NCBI GenBank assembly: GCA_900547155.1
Contig: URFH01000008.1
Span: 1 to 64,000 of the forward strand
Length of the DNA: 64,000 nt
From: an uncultured bacterium
Lineage (GTDB): Bacteria > Cyanobacteriota > Vampirovibrionia > Gastranaerophilales > Gastranaerophilaceae
Direction: 5' to 3'
The translations under genes and the position numbers were made by a program. Positions 8,533 through 16,585 of the stretch are shown here, one piece after another (positions within the stretch are counted from its first letter, which is position 1; each line of letters starts with the position of its first letter). The notes under the pieces are model-generated. The model made no database searches. It was not told the DNA's origin and was given only the letters and a program-made list of their open reading frames with translations.

Positions 8533-8841
8533 ATGGACAAAAAGAAAGCATTAGGCATGCGGATTAAAGAAATCCGCAAGGCTAGAGGTTTGACGCAAGA
8601 AAAACTTGCTGAACTTATAGATATCGAAACCTGCTCTTTGAGTGCAATCGAAATCGGCAGGCATTATCCGTCCATGCCGACTATTGTCAAAATTTCTGAA
8701 CAACTCGGTGTAGAACTTAAAAGTTTGTTCGAATTCGGACACATAAAAACTAAAAAAGAAAAAATTGAACTAATTAAAAATAGACTTGACGATTTATCCG
8801 ATACAAAAATAGATTTTATCTACAAATTTATTGAATTCTAA
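8533..8841 (+). CDS. XRE-family helix-turn-helix regulator
   Basis: A 102-residue DNA-binding protein. Residues 6-62 form a Cro/CI-type HTH domain: RIKEIRKARGLTQEKLAEL, then ETCSLSAIEIGRHYPSMPT as the recognition region, then ISEQLGVELKSLF. The remaining ~35 residues are a charged helix, probably for dimerisation. AAGGA lies seven bases upstream of the ATG. It is transcribed towards a RiPP-type locus (precursor, PqqD-like protein, radical SAM/SPASM enzyme) whose first gene starts 114 bases later, and away from the glycan operon. The repeats upstream are candidate autoregulatory operators. The target genes are not known; the position suggests control of one or both neighbouring units. Confidence 0.9.
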   Translation: MDKKKALGMRIKEIRKARGLTQEKLAELIDIETCSLSAIEIGRHYPSMPTIVKISEQLGVELKSLFEFGHIKTKKEKIELIKNRLDDLSDTKIDFIYKFIEF

Positions 8842-8879
8842 CCTTTCTTTTCAAATTATTACACTTATAGCAAAAATTA

Positions 8880-8908
8880 TTGACAAAATCGAAAGTTAAT
8901 TTCATAAT
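8880..8908 (+). promoter_or_regulatory. Near-consensus sigma-70 promoter of the putative precursor peptide
   Basis: TTGACA at 8880-8885, exactly 17 bases, then CATAAT at 8903-8908. Transcription would begin near 8915, about 40 bases before the precursor start codon. This gives the peptide its own strong promoter separate from the regulator gene upstream. Confidence 0.75.
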
Positions 8909-8954
8909 TATAAAAAAATTTGCACGTTACTTAGGAAAGAGAAAGGGTTTTATT

Positions 8955-9137
8955 ATGTTGAACGGTATTAACCTCGCAGCAATTAAAGGTGCAATGCAAA
9001 CTAATTTTTCTGCAAAATCTAACGCTGAAAAATTCAACCTTCCCGCAGCAAAAAATCTTTCAGCTCCTTTGGCTGATACTTTTACAAAAAGCGCGGTAAA
9101 AGGGCCGACTTGCGGCATTGACCAGTGCGCAATCTAG
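8955..9137 (+). CDS. Putative RiPP precursor peptide (60 residues, Cys-x4-Cys C-terminus)
   Basis: Sixty residues, with the only two cysteines at positions 53 and 58 in GPTCGIDQCAI at the very end. The first ~48 residues are cysteine-free, amphipathic and Ala/Lys/Asn-rich, as in leader peptides. It is followed after ten bases by a PqqD-like recognition protein and then a radical SAM/SPASM enzyme, the standard partners of radical SAM-modified peptides (sactipeptides, ranthipeptides and relatives). The start at 8955 is fixed by AAAGGG seven bases upstream; the frame is open back to 8880, but that stretch contains the promoter. Plausible products have thioether or other crosslinks at the CGIDQC segment; this is inference. 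No protease or dedicated exporter gene was recognised beside it. The leader piece TNFSAKS faintly resembles the NFKA tag of other proteins in this window. Confidence 0.75.
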   Translation: MLNGINLAAIKGAMQTNFSAKSNAEKFNLPAAKNLSAPLADTFTKSAVKGPTCGIDQCAI

Positions 9138-9147
9138 TTGAAAAACT

Positions 9148-9441
9148 ATGAATCTCTCCGGCGAAAATATTTTCAGGCTCTGTAATTCGGTATTGACACG
9201 GTTTGAGCCCAATCTAGAGGACGGCACGCTGTTTTTATACAACTACCGGACAAAAGACCTGTGGTCTTTAAACTATTCGAGCAGTATTCTAATCAGCATG
9301 GCAGATGGAAATATTTCTCTGAAAAAAATCAAACTAAACGCACAAAAATTATTTGAAACAAAGGATATTGACGCTTTGAACAGAAGCATTGATATCCTTT
9401 TTTCTGACTTGTTGAAAAAAAAGATGATTGAAAAGGTCTAA
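9148..9441 (+). CDS. PqqD-like RiPP recognition element protein
   Basis: A 97-residue protein with the PqqD fold signature: LEDGTLFLYNYRT (first strands), LWSLNYSSSILISMADGN (helix with the family's LN...I...DG pattern), then SLKKIKLNAQKLFET and a final helical region. Stand-alone PqqD-type domains bind leader peptides and present them to the modifying radical SAM enzyme. It lies between the candidate precursor and the radical SAM gene, just as expected. No clear ribosome site is visible, so it may be translated by coupling with the short gene ten bases upstream. The family call is from sequence pattern only; the genetic context makes it convincing. Confidence 0.8.
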   Translation: MNLSGENIFRLCNSVLTRFEPNLEDGTLFLYNYRTKDLWSLNYSSSILISMADGNISLKKIKLNAQKLFETKDIDALNRSIDILFSDLLKKKMIEKV

Positions 9442-9445
9442 ACTT

Positions 9446-10639
9446 GTGACGGAGGAAGCGTTTAAAAAGGATTTTGAAAATGTGCTTTCCTATCATTTTC
9501 AAAATAAAAAATTCAAAACCGTAAACCGCAGCTTTTTTGAAGCAGTGGCGGAAAACCTTGATGAAAATTACAAATTTTCCACCCCGTGGACAGTTTCCTG
9601 GCAAATCAACTCAAACTGTAACCTGCGCTGCAAACACTGCTTTTTTGAGGGCGATGACAGCCTTTATAACACGGACGGCGACCTTTGCGCAGAAGAATTA
9701 TCCAAAATCGCACAAAATCTTCATGAAAAATTCAATACAATCGCCGTAAGCCTCACCGGAGGCGAAACTCTCCTTTGTAAAAGCATTTTTGACCTTTTAA
9801 AACAGCTCAAAAACAGCGGAATAATCGTTTCATTGCAAACCAACGGCACCCTTTTAACCCGTGAAAAAGCCCAAAAACTCGCCTCAATCCTCAACAAAGA
9901 AACCGACTTTGTACAAATCAGCCTCGACGGCTCCTGTGCTGAGATTTACGACGCAGTGAGAGGAAAAGGCAATTACGAAAAAGCAATCAACGCCATAAAA
10001 TACCTTACAGAACAGGGTATCAGGGTAAATGTAAACTGCACACCCACATCATACAACGATTTTGACCTTTTTGAGCTTTATAAATTATGCGATGAATGCA
10101 ATGTTTCAAAATTCTCAATCTCTGCGTTCGTTCCATGCTTTGAAGAGCAAACAAAAATGCTTCCCGATTTTGAAACGATTATCTGTGAGGCTTCAAAAAT
10201 CATAAACAGCGCAAAAAGCACATTTTTTGAGTTCAATTACAGATTCTACGATTTTGTGCAAAACAGCAGGCTGCGCGCACTTGCCGATGATTACATTAAA
10301 GAGAAAAAACCGCCCGCCGGCGTGGTTTGGGACTTAATCTGCCACAAACACAACACACTTTTCATAAATTCAAAAGGAAAAGTTTATCTCTGTTTTGGAT
10401 GTGAGGCTTGCAGCGAGCCAATCGGGGATTGCAAAAAAGATTCGCTCGAAGAAATATGGAACAACAGGTTCAAAAACATATTTTTCAACAAAAGACTTGC
10501 AAAAGAGATGAAATGCAAAGCCTGCAAATATTTTTTGTACTGCAAAGGAGGCTGCATGGCTTCGGCATACAAAAAATACAAAGATATTAACGCTCCTGAC
10601 GGATTGTGCAGGTATGCGAAAGAAATTTTCCAAAACTAA
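9446..10639 (+). CDS. Radical SAM/SPASM peptide-modifying enzyme
   Basis: About 397-403 residues. The cluster motif C-x3-C-x2-C is in NCNLRCKHCFFEG (residues 64-71 counted from an upstream TTG), followed by SLTGGETLL for SAM binding. The C-terminal 90 residues are a SPASM domain: cysteines around 322-335, then C-x2-C-x5-C-x3-C in CKACKYFLYCKGGC, and a last cysteine in GLCRY, enough ligands for two auxiliary [4Fe-4S] clusters. Such enzymes install thioether or carbon-carbon links in RiPPs. The N-terminal 50 residues are an extra helical region that could contact the peptide. GTG at 9446 has AAAAGG about nine bases upstream and follows the previous stop; TTG at 9428 would overlap it and lacks a site. 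The partner peptide is probably the one encoded at 8955. Confidence 0.9.
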   Translation: MTEEAFKKDFENVLSYHFQNKKFKTVNRSFFEAVAENLDENYKFSTPWTVSWQINSNCNLRCKHCFFEGDDSLYNTDGDLCAEELSKIAQNLHEKFNTIAVSLTGGETLLCKSIFDLLKQLKNSGIIVSLQTNGTLLTREKAQKLASILNKETDFVQISLDGSCAEIYDAVRGKGNYEKAINAIKYLTEQGIRVNVNCTPTSYNDFDLFELYKLCDECNVSKFSISAFVPCFEEQTKMLPDFETIICEASKIINSAKSTFFEFNYRFYDFVQNSRLRALADDYIKEKKPPAGVVWDLICHKHNTLFINSKGKVYLCFGCEACSEPIGDCKKDSLEEIWNNRFKNIFFNKRLAKEMKCKACKYFLYCKGGCMASAYKKYKDINAPDGLCRYAKEIFQN

Positions 10640-10692
10640 CAAAAAAATCTATCTTGATGTTTTATATGATTAGGGTATAACTCGGTTCAGGT

Positions 10693-12477
10693 ATGGAAGC
10701 AGTAAAAAATTTAACACATATCAAAAACAACTGGTCAATTTACCACAAATGGGAAACTGACCAGCTAAAAGGCGATGCAAAAAAAGAACAGCTGCTTCAA
10801 AAAAATCCTCCCACGCAGGATGAGCTCAAAAATGCAAAAAAATACGGACAAACGCTCATAAACGCCGTAAATATAATGGATCAGCTGAGCATTAACAAAT
10901 CCGAAAACGCAATGGTCGCAATAAACAGCGGTTTCGGGATTTTTGCATGGCTTGCAGCCGGCGCCGGAACAGGGCTCGGCTACCTCGCGTCCAGGCTTTT
11001 TAAAGGCAAATCCCCAAAAATCGCCGCCTACATAGGATATTGTTCTTCTGCAATCCTCGGAGCAGGCGTTTTGGAGTTCATCAGCGCCCATTATGAAAAA
11101 ATGGCGACGCGCGTAGCCAGATTCCAAACAAGAAACGAAGACCTCAAAGACCCGAGAAATTTCGTAATTTACACGGACGAACAAATTGAAAAGGCAAAAG
11201 AAATCGCCCGAAACATGGACACACCCGAGGACATTACAGAAGATAATACCTTTAAAGAAAGCTTCAACCCGGCTAAAACCTACAAAAAATCCCTGCAAAC
11301 CATAAATGAGCTCAAAAACAGCTACGAAGAATACAAAATCTGGCACAAAGAATATACAAAATCAGAAGCGAAAAAGCACGAAACTTTTGAAAATACCGAT
11401 TATACCCCCGAAGAGCTGACAGAAGCCCAGAAAGCCAAGGATAAAATCCTCTCTGCAATCAAAAAACTGGAAATTTCAGCGAATAATTACGAAATCAATG
11501 CTGATTTGGCCATACATCTGGTGGCGCTTGCCTCGAGCTGCGTCGGATTGATAGGCGGATTTCTCCTCAGCCGCTCGCTCGGGCGGCTGGCCGACAAAAA
11601 AGCCCTCACAGGAGCATTGAAAAAAGGGAATTTCATAGATTATCTTTCAAAAGCAGCAATCCCCGCCGGCATTATCGGCTCAATCCTCGCAGCGGGCCCG
11701 CTTGTGCGCCTTTCAAAAGAATCCTCAAGGCTCGGACGCCACAGAGCAAAAGAAGAATTGCTCAATGACGAACGAAATTTCATCGCTCATAGCGACGAAG
11801 AAAAGAAAAAACTCCAGTTCAGCGGAAAAATTGAGTCAAAACCTGAAAAAATGCATAAACAGGTTTTAAAAGATTTTAAAGATATTTTCAATTTGAAACA
11901 GGAATTCAAAGAATATCAGGAATTCAAGAAAAACAGGCTGGAAGAAGAATTAAAACTCCAAAAAGCCCTGAAAGAAGTTGAAATTTCCCCGCAGCAGCTT
12001 GAAGACGCAAAAATATTCCAGAAACAGGTATTTACGGCATTTGAAAAAATCGATGATAAGGCGGAAAGCTTTGTTGATGATACAAACGCGGCTCTGAACA
12101 GCACAAAACAGATTGTCGCAGGGGTTGTTTGCACCGCTGCAAACATCGTCACACTCTGCCTTTTCGGCAAAAAGCTCTCAAAATATACGAAAAATAAAGA
12201 AATTCCGGGATTTTTCGAGGGGCTGAAACTCTCTAAAAACCTCACAATGAAAGAATTAACGGGCATATTTATTGCTCCGTTCGTTGCGACAAGGCTTTTC
12301 CTCCTCGCAATGGACGCAATAAGCACGGAAATAAAGAAAAAAGCTTGCAAAATCGGTATCATGAGCGCGATGAAAGACCTGGACGACCCGAGAAATTTTG
12401 TTGTAAAAAGCGCCCAAAAATCCCCATTACCCGAAGAAAAACCGGCATTTTCGGGATTTCAGTCCTTTTTGCGGTAA
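10693..12477 (+). CDS. Membrane protein of three internal repeats (DPRNF repeats)
   Basis: A 594-residue protein I do not recognise as a known family. It is a threefold repeat of about 190 residues. Each unit has a charged helical region with a YxxWHK/YQEFKK-like segment, a hydrophobic hairpin of two membrane-spanning helices, and a closing motif: KDPRNFVIYTDEQ near residue 160, NDERNFIAHSDEE near 360, DDPRNFVVKSAQK near 575. Six membrane segments in total are expected. No signal peptide. The C-terminus reads KPAFSGFQSFLR. It begins 53 bases after the radical SAM gene; a weak TTGATG...TATAAC promoter at 10654-10681 would leave almost no leader, so co-transcription with the RiPP locus is possible. 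Export or immunity is conceivable but unsupported. Its 3' end overlaps the convergent gene by 19 bases. Confidence 0.75.
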   Translation: MEAVKNLTHIKNNWSIYHKWETDQLKGDAKKEQLLQKNPPTQDELKNAKKYGQTLINAVNIMDQLSINKSENAMVAINSGFGIFAWLAAGAGTGLGYLASRLFKGKSPKIAAYIGYCSSAILGAGVLEFISAHYEKMATRVARFQTRNEDLKDPRNFVIYTDEQIEKAKEIARNMDTPEDITEDNTFKESFNPAKTYKKSLQTINELKNSYEEYKIWHKEYTKSEAKKHETFENTDYTPEELTEAQKAKDKILSAIKKLEISANNYEINADLAIHLVALASSCVGLIGGFLLSRSLGRLADKKALTGALKKGNFIDYLSKAAIPAGIIGSILAAGPLVRLSKESSRLGRHRAKEELLNDERNFIAHSDEEKKKLQFSGKIESKPEKMHKQVLKDFKDIFNLKQEFKEYQEFKKNRLEEELKLQKALKEVEISPQQLEDAKIFQKQVFTAFEKIDDKAESFVDDTNAALNSTKQIVAGVVCTAANIVTLCLFGKKLSKYTKNKEIPGFFEGLKLSKNLTMKELTGIFIAPFVATRLFLLAMDAISTEIKKKACKIGIMSAMKDLDDPRNFVVKSAQKSPLPEEKPAFSGFQSFLR

Positions 12478-13298
12478 AATCCATCCATTTTGTAAGGAAT
12501 CCGCTCAAGCAGCTTATACAAAATAGCATCTTCGGGCAGATACATAACAACAGGGAGCTCAGGGTCAATTCTTAAGCCCTTTCGGGTTTGAATTTTGCTG
12601 TTTTCCAGGCTCTGCATATCAATCGACAGGGGCTTAAACCCGAAATAAAGGTACAAATTCACCGGAGAATAGCTGTCCTCGCCAAAGGCAATCGCTTTTT
12701 GGACAATATTTTTCTCTCCGTTTTCATGAAGTGCCCTCATAAGCGGCGCAGCAACGATTTTGAACGCATCTTTGTAATTCTTCTGATTAACAATAAAATT
12801 TTGAATACAAATTATATCAGCACCGGCATTGATTTTCCGATAACCCAGCTCCCTGAGGCGATTTAGCTCCTCCGGTTTGTTCAGGGTTGTGTAAACAATC
12901 TGTGCAATGCCCGTTTCTTTGATGATTTCAGCCGCAGCAGGGCTGGTTCTGCTGATATTTCGCATAGTTTCATCGGAAATTGTGAAACTTGAGCCGGCAA
13001 TTTCCTGTCTGATTCGGGGATTTCGGGCATAAAACATGCTTAATTTTTTGAGTTTCTCCGGTTCGTTCTTCACAAGCCTTAGAGAACCGTCTTTTTCGTC
13101 ATTCTGGTACAAAAGCAGGCATTTTTCATAAGATTTGGTTTTTATATTAAAAACCAGAGGTTCTGCGGCAACTTTCCCGACATAAGGGATTTCATCGCCG
13201 GTTTTTAGCGCGCAATTACTGAAAGAATCCCCATTTTTTACGGATTCTGCGCCGAAAGAACGGTATATTTGTGCTGAAAATAACGGATGAATCTTCAT
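12459..13298 (-). CDS. Putative GNAT-type acetyltransferase with N-terminal FGA tag
   Basis: About 279 residues. The C-terminal half resembles an acetyltransferase-like fold: IAQIVYTTLNKPEELNRLRELGY, then AFGEDSYSPVNLYLYFGFKPL, a segment typical of the last strands of GNAT proteins where a residue pair near GF closes the acetyl-CoA site. The N-terminus MKIHPLFSAQIYRSFGAES matches the short tag found on several other proteins in this window, which is why I place the start at 13298; a GTG at 13334, directly after the upstream stop, is an alternative. It is the last gene of a five-gene minus-strand operon. The substrate is unknown and the fold assignment is tentative. Confidence 0.6.
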   Translation of the reverse strand: MKIHPLFSAQIYRSFGAESVKNGDSFSNCALKTGDEIPYVGKVAAEPLVFNIKTKSYEKCLLLYQNDEKDGSLRLVKNEPEKLKKLSMFYARNPRIRQEIAGSSFTISDETMRNISRTSPAAAEIIKETGIAQIVYTTLNKPEELNRLRELGYRKINAGADIICIQNFIVNQKNYKDAFKIVAAPLMRALHENGEKNIVQKAIAFGEDSYSPVNLYLYFGFKPLSIDMQSLENSKIQTRKGLRIDPELPVVMYLPEDAILYKLLERIPYKMDGFYRKKD

Positions 13299-13334
13299 AA
13301 TTGGTAAAAACGCGGACAGAAAATTTTTTGCCAC

Positions 13335-15200
13335 CTAAACAAACTCATAAACTGCGCATTCGCCAATATAAATATTCTGCAAAAAGGCTTTTCCATCGGA
13401 AAACTCAAGGATTTCATGGATTTCTTCATAACGGGAATTTGTGTAAACCAGCCGTGCAGTCCGATTTTTGGCTGCGGCAAATTTTATCGGAAAATTCGTA
13501 ATTTCATTATCCATATTGGCAATACAAAGGATTTCGGGCTCATTTTTTGCTTCATATCCCCAGATTAGCACCCTGTCGGTGGGACGCTCCAGCAATTTCA
13601 GGCAATAAGAATCAATCACCGGGCTATATTTCAAATACAAATCCCTTATATCGGAAACAGCCTCAAAAAGCTCTTCATTTTCGCCCCAGAGGAACGGATT
13701 TTGTTGATATTTTACAAATTCGTGCGAAAATTCCTCATATTTTGTAGGTTTAAGTGCCTTTGTTTCGTAGCCCATGCCCGTATATGACGGCAGATTGAAA
13801 AACATCGAGATGAAAAAGCGAAGCTCGTTCGCCTCTTCTGACTGAAAATATTTTGCATGCTCGGGCAAATCTCCATCAGTAGAAAATGTGCACAGGCAGG
13901 GAGAAAACGGGAAATTTTCGCGAAACGGATTCACGAAATCATCAAGCAAATTAACAAAATCTTCGTTTAAGAACATAAAATTCATATTTCCGAGCACGAT
14001 ATCTGCCTTTTTGTTAATCATGTCCTTTATTCCGTCGATATAATAAGTGTTGTAAAAAGCCTCGGCAAGAACAGCAAAATAGGGCTTTGTTTTTTGTATT
14101 TCGGATTTCAAAACCGCCCACATTTCTTCGCTTTCATCCGTATTTTTAACGGGATTTGCATGAGAATGAGAAATCTGGTTGTGAGCCATATCCGCTCTTA
14201 GAAAATCAAAATTATATTCCTGCTGAAAACGGTTAATTTTCTCAATAAAATAGCGCCAGACCTCACGTTCTTTACAATTCGCCAGAGGGAAGCCGTTTTC
14301 ATCGATTTTGTACCATTTATAAGGAGTTATGCACCCGAAAACCTTTGCCGAACCTGTTCTGTTTTTAACGTCAAAAACCGCCCAGCTTTTTTCGCCGTCA
14401 GATTCCATTTTTTTAAAAACAACCGGGCGGCATGGTGCATGCTCTGTTACCGGAAGCGGTTCAAAGCCTGATTTTCGGATTTCTTCCATCAGCCGGATAC
14501 GTTTTTGCGTTCTATCGGAGTTTTTTGGAAAAAGGAAGTCCTCACGCGCTTTTTCTTCCAGCTCGAAGAAATTTTCCGGCGCATTTGCCGCTTTTATAAT
14601 CACTTTTTCGACCTTTTTGCTTATAGTATTAAAATCCACTTCGGGCGGGAAAAGCTGGGTTGTTTTATCCGGATTAAGCTCTGCCCACTCAAAAAATGAC
14701 GGGTTCAAAAGCGAAATTTGGGAAAAATTATCCACATGCGGCAGCGCGTCAAAACATACAACTTTCCCGAGCGCATGAAGAACATTAATAACAAGTTTCA
14801 ACTGTTCCTCTGAGGTCGAAAATCCAAGCTTTTCGAGGTCTTTATCAAAAAATTCATCGTTCAAATTCCACGAATTCTGGACATAAAGGCTCCCCCTGTC
14901 GCCCGTTTCCCACAGAGGCATAATATGCACGCCTTTTTCGGGAAAAGTAAGCGCATATTTTACAATCCCCCAGAAAGTTTTTGCCAATCTCGGATTTATG
15001 CTGATAATTTTAAGCGTTTTGCACCAGTTTGTATTATTTTCGCAGGAAACCGGCGATGGGAAAGGGTTTTCAACATTCATTGCTGTTTCGAGCACTTCTT
15101 TGCTCAGGAGATTTTCCAGCATTTCAAAAGATTGCCCGAAATCCAGTTTCAAGCAATCTTTTGGCTTTATTTTATAATATTTAGCTTCTAATACTGCCAT
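13335..15200 (-). CDS. GH13-like (alpha-amylase superfamily) glycoside hydrolase or transferase
   Basis: A 621-residue cytoplasmic protein, no signal peptide. Alpha-amylase-type signatures can be placed in order: region I VVCFDALPHVDN near residue 152, region II FDFLRADMAH near 345 (the Asp following RA aligns with the nucleophile), region III YFAVLAEAF near 390 (the Glu aligns with the acid/base), and a region IV-like STDGDLPEHA near 460, where the usual NHD is altered. A C-terminal beta domain (RVLIWGYEAKNEPEILCIANMD) resembles amylase domain C. Substrate could be a maltooligosaccharide or related alpha-glucan. It overlaps the coiled-coil gene upstream by 13 bases. The divergent region IV and the odd operon make the exact activity uncertain. 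Confidence 0.75.
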   Translation of the reverse strand: MAVLEAKYYKIKPKDCLKLDFGQSFEMLENLLSKEVLETAMNVENPFPSPVSCENNTNWCKTLKIISINPRLAKTFWGIVKYALTFPEKGVHIMPLWETGDRGSLYVQNSWNLNDEFFDKDLEKLGFSTSEEQLKLVINVLHALGKVVCFDALPHVDNFSQISLLNPSFFEWAELNPDKTTQLFPPEVDFNTISKKVEKVIIKAANAPENFFELEEKAREDFLFPKNSDRTQKRIRLMEEIRKSGFEPLPVTEHAPCRPVVFKKMESDGEKSWAVFDVKNRTGSAKVFGCITPYKWYKIDENGFPLANCKEREVWRYFIEKINRFQQEYNFDFLRADMAHNQISHSHANPVKNTDESEEMWAVLKSEIQKTKPYFAVLAEAFYNTYYIDGIKDMINKKADIVLGNMNFMFLNEDFVNLLDDFVNPFRENFPFSPCLCTFSTDGDLPEHAKYFQSEEANELRFFISMFFNLPSYTGMGYETKALKPTKYEEFSHEFVKYQQNPFLWGENEELFEAVSDIRDLYLKYSPVIDSYCLKLLERPTDRVLIWGYEAKNEPEILCIANMDNEITNFPIKFAAAKNRTARLVYTNSRYEEIHEILEFSDGKAFLQNIYIGECAVYEFV

Positions 15201-16567
15201 TCTTCAATGTTGTTGCGGTAAAACTCTTCCATTTTCGGCCAGTAAGACCAGATTTCGCTGCATTTTTTGTCAAATTCTCTTTGCAGAATCGGCTGTTGGG
15301 CAGTCGCTTTTTCTATATACTCACGGCAGGAGCGGATGTTATCTTCAGACGCTTTTATTGACGCTTCCAATTTGATTAATCTGTCAGCAAGGCGCAAGAT
15401 TTTATCATTGAATTTGTTGATATCATTATTCAGCTCTTCAATTTCTTTTTTTGTATTACTTATTTCACTATTATACCAACTGTACCGGTTCTCTAAAGAC
15501 GCGAGCTTTTCTGCTTCCTTTTTGAGATTTTTCATCTGAAGATTTTTCCATTCTTTAGCAATTTTGAGTTTTTCTCTGGTTTCTTCAGCTTTTTCTTTCA
15601 TCTCAGCAAGATTTTTTTCTGTATTCTCGATATGTTTTTCGGTTTGGGAGATATTTGACGCCGTGTAATTTAGGGTATTGCGCATTTTATCCCTGTCAAA
15701 CATCATCAGCCCCACTTCATCAAAGATTTTATAAGCTTCTACAGCCTTTTTCTGCTGTGCTCTGGAATCTTCAATTCTGAGCTGGTAATATCCTATTTTT
15801 TGATTGAGATTTTCGTATTTTTTTGAGTTTAGCGAATAAAAATAATCTGATTTTTCTCTATCTCTTTTGACTGCGTCAACTTTCCAGGGGAACATTTCTT
15901 CTTTTTCATCAAGCATTTGTTTGTAGCCCAATGATTCTTCATACTCGGGAATAAATGATTTCAGCTCCTCTTTCAACTTATGCAGCTCTTTTCTATCAGC
16001 TTTTTCTCTTCTTATATAGTATTCTGCAATGGTTTTGAAGTCCTGTCCGTAATTTATTGCATTTTGCCCGACTTTCTCATAGTTTTCTTTCACTTTTTCG
16101 AGTCGGGGGTAGTGAGGACGATTGTCGTAAACGATATAATCATGGTCGCGTTTGGTTTGTTCATTTACAACCTCCTCAGGATCGGCAAAATATATTCTAT
16201 CCGTGATATATCCGTTTTTTCGGCCCGTTTCTTCTATGCTGGAGTTAGCAAAGCTGCCCGGGCGTTTTCCTATTAACTCTTTAGTTGAATAGTAGGTCGT
16301 TAAATTTGCGGAATCCGCATCTTTAGGGTCGGAAACAATAGCGATAGCTCCGGCTGTACCAATTTTTCCGTGTACAATTGTTTCAGTATAACCTTTAAAA
16401 GAGACGCCTGAAAGGAATTTGCTTTTGATAGCAGCTGCTGCCTTTGTAGAATGTACAGGCGCGGTGGCTTTGTTTTCTGAGGCACCGAAGCTTGTTAAAT
16501 CCTGATTTGCTCTGGAATTTTCTCTTGTTTTCTTTTGGGTAAATGAATTAATTTTGTTAATTTTCAT
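15188..16567 (-). CDS. Coiled-coil protein with N-terminal FGA/FKG tag, function unknown
   Basis: A 459-residue protein without recognised domain. The N-terminus carries two tag-like motifs: LTSFGASE near residues 25-32 and GVSFKGY at 54-60, separated by an Ala/Lys-rich stretch. Residues 60-160 look globular (IVHGKIGTAGAIAIVSDPK and others). From about 165 to 440 it is dominated by heptad-rich coiled coil (KIEELNN-type repeats, many E/K/Q), ending in EEFYRNNIEEWQY. No signal peptide or membrane helix. It follows a radical SAM gene by 18 bases in the same operon. Whether it is a structural protein, a scaffold, or a substrate of that enzyme cannot be decided from sequence. Confidence 0.7.
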   Translation of the reverse strand: MKINKINSFTQKKTRENSRANQDLTSFGASENKATAPVHSTKAAAAIKSKFLSGVSFKGYTETIVHGKIGTAGAIAIVSDPKDADSANLTTYYSTKELIGKRPGSFANSSIEETGRKNGYITDRIYFADPEEVVNEQTKRDHDYIVYDNRPHYPRLEKVKENYEKVGQNAINYGQDFKTIAEYYIRREKADRKELHKLKEELKSFIPEYEESLGYKQMLDEKEEMFPWKVDAVKRDREKSDYFYSLNSKKYENLNQKIGYYQLRIEDSRAQQKKAVEAYKIFDEVGLMMFDRDKMRNTLNYTASNISQTEKHIENTEKNLAEMKEKAEETREKLKIAKEWKNLQMKNLKKEAEKLASLENRYSWYNSEISNTKKEIEELNNDINKFNDKILRLADRLIKLEASIKASEDNIRSCREYIEKATAQQPILQREFDKKCSEIWSYWPKMEEFYRNNIEEWQY

Positions 16568-16585
16568 TTTACATCTCCTAAATTA

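Noticed and set aside
8880..8954. Longer start for the precursor peptide (85 residues)
   Set aside because: The extra stretch contains the TTGACA/CATAAT promoter, and a good ribosome site lies directly before 8955.
10654..10681. Promoter TTGATG...TATAAC before the triple-repeat membrane protein
   Set aside because: It would leave only about five bases of leader before the start codon; not convincing enough to list as a feature.
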